Assembly (NCBI GenBank): GCA_905208635.1
Contig: CAJLPX010000009.1
Coordinates: 1-64,000 of the forward strand
DNA length: 64,000 nt
Reading direction: 5' to 3'
Source: an uncultured Collinsella sp.
Lineage (GTDB): Bacteria > Actinomycetota > Coriobacteriia > Coriobacteriales > Coriobacteriaceae
The notes under the pieces were generated by a model that had not been told where the DNA came from, made no database searches, and worked only from the letters and a program-made list of their open reading frames with translations. Within the stretch, counting starts at the first letter, position 1. Every line of letters begins with the position of its first letter. A program made the position numbers and the translations under genes. This document shows, in pieces, positions 60,485 through 64,000 of this stretch.

Positions 60485-61501
60485 CTATTTCACGCATTGA
60501 GCGGCGAGATAGTCGCGGAAGAACGGTAATTCAAAAGCGACGATACCGCGCCCGCGTTCCCCAATAATGCCTGCGTCTATCATGCGGCGTCGGTAGCGGG
60601 AGACCTGTTGCGGCGAACGCTTAAGGCGCCCGACAAGGTCGGCGGTGGTGGACTCTTCCTCGTCATCGAGCATGGCGATGAGGAATCGCTTGTCCTCTGC
60701 AGTGAGTTCCCGATAGGTCGCCGCGAGGATCCGGTCGTCCATTTCGTCGCGTGCGATTTTGATTCCCTGGTCAAAGTCGCGAGACGATATTTCTCTCGAG
60801 TTGCTCGTGAGATCCCAGGCGCGGTAACCCACAAGCTGCAAAAGGAAGGGAAAGCCCGAAATCGAGCGAACGGCCTTATCGATTCCCTCGGCATCCGCCA
60901 AACGGTCGTTTTCCTGGATCGTTCGGATCAAGGCCTCGCGTACATCGTAGTCGGCGATACGCCCCAGATGATATTGCTGGGCGCGACGAAGGAACGAGAC
61001 CGTCTTGTGGTTCAGCAACGTCGAGACGTTGTTAGGAAGTCCCGCCATGAGTAGGGCGACGCGTTTCCCATCGGTCACAAAGTGCTGATACGTGGCTGCG
61101 AGCTGGATCATCTCGTCGAGCGTCGGGTCGACCTCATCAACCGTGACGAGCAGACCGGTGCCCGTTTCGTTGAGCTGGTCGATGATGTCGCTCATGCGAT
61201 AACGCCAAGTCGAGGCATCGTGAACGCGATTGACCTCGATACTGCCGAATGGTGCAATTCCGAGACCGGTGACTTCGAAGTTGTTAGACGGGTCGATGAG
61301 ATGGCCTGCAGCACGTTTCGCCCCGAACTCGATTTCCTCAAGCATTCCCGAGAGCGCGGTCGTCTTTACGGCTATCCAGCCGTGGGATTCTGCCCTTGTC
61401 GCGAGCGACGACATGAGAGCGGTTTTACCGGTTCCACGCGCACCTGAGAAGATCGAGGTCAATTCCGGGCGTCTACGCTGGCTCAAGAAGGCACGGTCCA
61501 A
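60485..61501 (-). CDS. AAA ATPase of the NPF family, N-terminus disrupted or unusual
   Basis: From the TTG at 61501 the product is 338 residues: Walker A GARGTGKT near residue 20, Walker B LLVTVDEVDPT, FLRRAQQYHLG, and a C-terminal winged helix (TTADLVGRLKRSPQQVSRYR, RRMIDAGIIGERG). The conserved family start is present in the same frame but upstream of that TTG: ENPFTPSFGEVPAHLAGRQQ is encoded between 61502 and 61576. The frame stays open only to 61597, where an ATG is followed at once by TGA (ATG 61603-61601, TGA 61600-61598). So the true N-terminus lacks a usable start, or a mutation or sequencing error changed codon 2. Tandem 10-bp repeats lie upstream. Same family as the gene at 56819. 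Confidence 0.8.
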   Translation of the reverse strand: MDRAFLSQRRRPELTSIFSGARGTGKTALMSSLATRAESHGWIAVKTTALSGMLEEIEFGAKRAAGHLIDPSNNFEVTGLGIAPFGSIEVNRVHDASTWRYRMSDIIDQLNETGTGLLVTVDEVDPTLDEMIQLAATYQHFVTDGKRVALLMAGLPNNVSTLLNHKTVSFLRRAQQYHLGRIADYDVREALIRTIQENDRLADAEGIDKAVRSISGFPFLLQLVGYRAWDLTSNSREISSRDFDQGIKIARDEMDDRILAATYRELTAEDKRFLIAMLDDEEESTTADLVGRLKRSPQQVSRYRRRMIDAGIIGERGRGIVAFELPFFRDYLAAQCVK

Positions 61502-61612
61502 ATCCCGAATAATCTGTTGTCTGCCGGCGAGATGGGCAGGAACCTCACCAAAACTGGGGGTAAACGGGTTCTCGAGATATTCCGCAAGGCTCTCCTTTCA
61601 CATCGCCGTTTA

Positions 61613-61642
61613 ACTCCATTTTATTCTAGTTAATTCTGGTTA
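61613..61642 (-). promoter_or_regulatory. Tandem 10-bp repeats upstream of the second NPF ATPase gene
   Basis: On the + strand ATTCTAGTTA (61623-61632) and ATTCTGGTTA (61633-61642) are tandem 10-base units, with a weaker third unit (CTCCATTTTA, 61613-61622). The sequence differs from the 56755 repeats, but the period and position before the gene are the same. Confidence 0.7.
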
Positions 61643-61671
61643 AAAGCGACGGCTCGTTATTTGGTGCATCA

Positions 61672-61702
61672 ATGTGACAAAGGGACAGTCCCTTTGTCAC
61701 AT
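61672..61702. repeat. Dispersed palindrome providing the trmL stop codon
   Basis: A full TGTGACA-subfamily copy. On the minus strand its arm reads ATG TGA, and these are the last sense codon and the stop of trmL. Confidence 0.95.
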
Positions 61703-62296
61703 GCCAGGAAAGCCTGTCTGGCGCAGGGCTTCGTAGAGGACGATGGCGGCGCTGTTGGAGAGGTTGAGTGCACTAATGCGGTAGTCGGCCGGGTCGATAA
61801 AGTTGCCGCAGATATCCTGTTGAAGGATGGCCTCGTGGCTGTCCTCGGTATGTCCCAGCGATTCCTCGTGGGCTTCCCAGGCCTCGGCATTATCGAGCGA
61901 ATCACAATCGCGCAGCATGGGGATGCGCTCGCAGCGCTCGGGCGCCGCGGCAAGCAGTGGCTCGGGAATCCCCGAGCTCTCGCTGCCAAAGACCAAATAG
62001 TCACCGCCGCGGTAGGTACTCTGCGCATAGGTGCGGCGTGCCTTTTTGGTCAGCAGATGCAGGCGCTCGTCAGCGGGGGAGAGACCGTTGCGCGCAAGGA
62101 AATCCTCCCAGCCGGCATAGGTCGTCACGTCCAAATTCTGCCAGTAGCCCAGGCCGGCGCGACGTACCGTCTTGTCATCGAGCGAAAAGCCCAGCGGCTC
62201 CACCAGATGCAGACGGGCGCCGGTAACCACGCAGGTACGGCCGATATTGCCCGTATTGGCCGGAATCTCGGGCGCATACAGCACGATATTGAACAT
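61697..62296 (-). CDS. trmL: tRNA (cytidine/uridine-34 2'-O)-methyltransferase TrmL
   Basis: A 199-residue SPOUT-fold enzyme that methylates the wobble ribose of leucine tRNAs. Motifs: FNIVLYAPEIPANTGNIGRT at the start, LHLVEPLGFSLDDK, LVFGSESSGIPEPLL and the C-terminal knot ISALNLSNSAAIVLYEALRQ. The ATG at 62296 has AAGGAGATTC before it. It carries an insert of about 35 residues (EAWEAHEESLGHTEDSHEAI) before the knot compared with the usual 155-residue protein. Its final Met and TGA stop are both contributed by the dispersed repeat at 61672, so the last residues may not be ancestral. Confidence 0.92.
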   Translation of the reverse strand: MFNIVLYAPEIPANTGNIGRTCVVTGARLHLVEPLGFSLDDKTVRRAGLGYWQNLDVTTYAGWEDFLARNGLSPADERLHLLTKKARRTYAQSTYRGGDYLVFGSESSGIPEPLLAAAPERCERIPMLRDCDSLDNAEAWEAHEESLGHTEDSHEAILQQDICGNFIDPADYRISALNLSNSAAIVLYEALRQTGFPGM

Positions 62297-62315
62297 GAAT
62301 CTCCTTGGCTCAGAA

Positions 62316-62351
62316 CGAAAAACCACCACGAAGGGCACCTTCGTGGTGGTT
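62316..62351 (-). terminator. Terminator of the CobW-type gene
   Basis: AACCACCACGAAGG and CCTTCGTGGTGGTT form a 14-base-pair stem with a 3-base loop; read on the minus strand it ends in TTTTT. Confidence 0.93.
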
Positions 62352-62390
62352 TGGCGGTTACGTGGGCGGAAAATGCCCGCTTCGATAAAC

Positions 62391-63521
62391 CTAGGCGCGG
62401 TGCCAGTCGGTCAGGCAGGCATCGAGGGCGGCGATGAGCGCATCCTTGTCCATGTGACGGCCGATGATGCACAGGCTCGTCATGCGGTCGCCCGTCTCGT
62501 CGTCCCAAATCTGCATGATCTCGGGGTTCTCGTCGATAATCTTCTGCTTCTCGCCCTCGGGCGCAGAGTCGACAAACAGACCGTTCTCCATCAGACGCAT
62601 CTGGTGGCCGGCCTGCTCAAACATGTAGCACATGTCCGGATCGCCGGTCTGCCACAGCGGGCCCTTGACGCGAATGACCTCGTCGGGCCACTCCTGCTCA
62701 ACAAAATCGGTGAACTTCTGCAGGTCAAACGGCTTGCGGCGGGAGTACACAAAGGTCTCGATGTCGTACTCGAGCACCTCGGGGTCGTCGTGCTCCTCGG
62801 GATGCTCCATGGCCTCGATCCAGGCGGCGGAGTTGTAGGCGCGCATAAAGTCGAAGCGGTCGGTGTCGAGCAGCTCCTCCATGGGGACCTCGCCGTTTTG
62901 GGCCTCGACAATCACGGCGTCCTTCTGCAGGCTGCGCACGATGGCCTTGAGCTCGGCAATCTGCTCAGGCGTGACGGTATCGGTCTTGTTGAGGATCAGC
63001 GTGGAGCAAAACTCGATCTGCTGAATAAGCAGGCTCTCGATGTCGTCCTCATCGATATCCTCGGCGAGCAGGTCGCGACCGCCGTTGAACTCGTCGTACA
63101 TGCGGGCGCAGTCGACCACGGCCACGATGTTGTCGAGCGCGAGCTTGGGCTCGCCGCCCACCTTGGCCTCGTCGCAGAAGCTCGAGATGGTGTAGGCGAT
63201 GGGGATGGGCTCGCAAATACCCGAGGCCTCGATGATGATGTAGTCGAAGTTGCCCGAATCGGCGATGCCCTGCAGCTGGTTGGCCAGGTCGTCCGAAAGC
63301 GTGCAGCAGATGCAGCCGTTGGTGAGCGGGATGAGGTCGTCGGTCTCGGAAAGGCCGCCGTCGGCGATGAGGCTGGCGTCGACGTTGATCTCGCCGATAT
63401 CGTTGACGATCACGGCGGCGCGGATGCCGCCGTCGTTAGCGAGGATGTGGTTGAGCAGCGTGGTCTTGCCGGCACCGAGGTATCCGGTAAGCATGATGAT
63501 CTTCACGGGTTTGTTGGGCAT
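62391..63521 (-). CDS. CobW/ZNG1-family metal-chaperone GTPase
   Basis: A 376-residue G3E P-loop GTPase. Walker A is GYLGAGKTT near residues 13-21; the metal site C-I-C-C is at 70-73 in LTNGCICCTL, and the guanine motif NKTD lies in LILNKTDTVT. The CobW C-terminal domain (FVYSRRKPFDLQKF) is present. Family members deliver Zn, Co or other metals to client proteins. The acidic rather than His-rich middle (HPEEHDDPEVLE) leaves the metal open. The ATG at 63521 is used because AAAGGAGG lies 4 bases before it; an ATG seven codons upstream would place that site inside the gene. Confidence 0.9.
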   Translation of the reverse strand: MPNKPVKIIMLTGYLGAGKTTLLNHILANDGGIRAAVIVNDIGEINVDASLIADGGLSETDDLIPLTNGCICCTLSDDLANQLQGIADSGNFDYIIIEASGICEPIPIAYTISSFCDEAKVGGEPKLALDNIVAVVDCARMYDEFNGGRDLLAEDIDEDDIESLLIQQIEFCSTLILNKTDTVTPEQIAELKAIVRSLQKDAVIVEAQNGEVPMEELLDTDRFDFMRAYNSAAWIEAMEHPEEHDDPEVLEYDIETFVYSRRKPFDLQKFTDFVEQEWPDEVIRVKGPLWQTGDPDMCYMFEQAGHQMRLMENGLFVDSAPEGEKQKIIDENPEIMQIWDDETGDRMTSLCIIGRHMDKDALIAALDACLTDWHRA

Positions 63522-63607
63522 GTGCCCTCCTTTGTTAGACATGGCTTACAGTTGAATCTTATGCCAAACACCTGCTCTTATACCCACGCGCCGACAAATA
63601 ACACAGG

Positions 63608-63949
63608 CTACTCCCAGGCTCCCCATACGTCGGGACAATAGCCGACGGTGGCCTTCTTGCCGTTGCGCACGATGGGCTCGGCAAGAACCTGCTGATTCTC
63701 GAGCAGCTTATCGAAGCGCTGGCTGGGGGTGAGGTGCTGGATGAGCGCGAGCGTTTCCTCGTCCTTTGCTTTGGGGTTGAGCAGCTTATCGATGCCGCCG
63801 ACCGCCTGCATCACGCTCGTAAGCTCGCCCTTGCTCATCTCCTTTTCCTTCAAGTCGATAAACTGCACCTTAATGCGGCGCTCCTTAAAGAAGCGCTGTG
63901 CTTTCTTGGTGTCGAAGGACTTCTTAGTCCCGAAGATTTGAATATTCAT
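63608..63949 (-). CDS. ArsC/Spx-family protein lacking the active-site cysteine
   Basis: A 113-residue protein with the ArsC/Spx thioredoxin-like fold: IQIFGTKKSFDTKKAQRFFK at the start, DLKEKEMSKGELTSVMQAVG in the middle and RNGKKATVGYCPDVW at the end. True arsenate reductases and Spx have a Cys in the first loop (near residue 10-12); here the loop is G-T-K-K-S-F-D with no Cys, so neither arsenate reduction nor a Spx thiol switch is expected. The only Cys is near residue 107. It may be a non-enzymatic regulator. Lies 86 bases upstream of the CobW-type gene on the same strand. Confidence 0.88.
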   Translation of the reverse strand: MNIQIFGTKKSFDTKKAQRFFKERRIKVQFIDLKEKEMSKGELTSVMQAVGGIDKLLNPKAKDEETLALIQHLTPSQRFDKLLENQQVLAEPIVRNGKKATVGYCPDVWGAWE

Positions 63950-63961
63950 GGCCCCGCCGTT

Positions 63962-64000
63962 CTAACGAATGAAGTTGGTGCGCTCGCGATCGGCTTCGGG
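63962..64000 (-). CDS. C-terminal end of a gene cut by the window edge
   Basis: On the minus strand the last 39 bases read as PEADRERTNFIR and then TAG, in one frame up to the window edge. It lies 12 bases upstream of the ArsC/Spx-like start, in the same direction. Too short to identify. Confidence 0.55.
   Translation of the reverse strand, partial: PEADRERTNFIR

Overview
The window reads as chromosomal DNA from a high-GC, Gram-positive, anaerobic gut bacterium of the Coriobacteriia, most like Collinsella. This rests on recall of gene types and gene orders (a CxxC small protein with a polyferredoxin, OFA-type MFS carriers, many small AAA ATPases, a sortase-anchored surface protein with an LAGTGD signal). 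No database search was possible. I see no rRNA or tRNA gene, CRISPR array, prophage or complete insertion sequence.

Layout. 144-2607: a DUF234-type AAA ATPase, divergent from a small XRE regulator plus membrane protein. 2698-8225: a 1455-residue wall-anchored surface protein downstream of a LuxR-type regulator. 8523-9503: a stand-alone GMP synthetase ATP-pyrophosphatase domain. 9531-15432: a redox block, with an OmpR/histidine kinase pair divergent from a CD1871A-like peptide, a polyferredoxin and a TlpA-like lipoprotein, then a rhodanese remnant and a CoA-disulfide-reductase-like protein fused to rhodanese. 15654-18905: a fused ABC exporter. 19065-25052: a TetR-controlled island with two OFA carriers, an agmatine-deiminase-family enzyme and an unusual carbamoyltransferase. 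25176-31899: membrane proteins, tRNA modification (Dus, TrmO), glutaredoxin, an XRE/zinc-ribbon/TipAS regulator and a PLP lyase. 32042-38496: two convergent nutrient-sensing hybrid kinases, one paired with a separate binding lipoprotein and one with two binding domains fused in. 38792-56725: housekeeping and transport genes (K+ channel, LOG protein, ClC, GntR/ABC, RF3, VUT, SDR, Ung, EamA/LysR, MATE, RlmA, RsmJ, a Tet(M)-like GTPase). 56819-61501: two related AAA ATPases around a UvrA-like ABC protein. 61697-64000: TrmL, a CobW-type GTPase, an ArsC/Spx-like protein and the end of one more gene.

The strongest unexplained signal is a family of short palindromes scattered through the window. All copies share a core resembling GGGAC-NN-TCC, but different subfamilies carry different complementary outer stems (TGTGACA, GGCAC, TAGTC, GGCAG, GGGGCA, CCTNCCAAAA). 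Several lie exactly on stop codons, supplying or overlapping the stop of dus, trmL and the ABC exporter, and one encodes the C-terminal tail of a histidine kinase. Other notable signals are a 186-bp near-perfect hairpin upstream of dus, helically phased 10-bp tandem repeats upstream of two AAA ATPases, and the deiminase/carbamoyltransferase/OFA island, whose carriers and active-site residues do not match the usual agmatine system.
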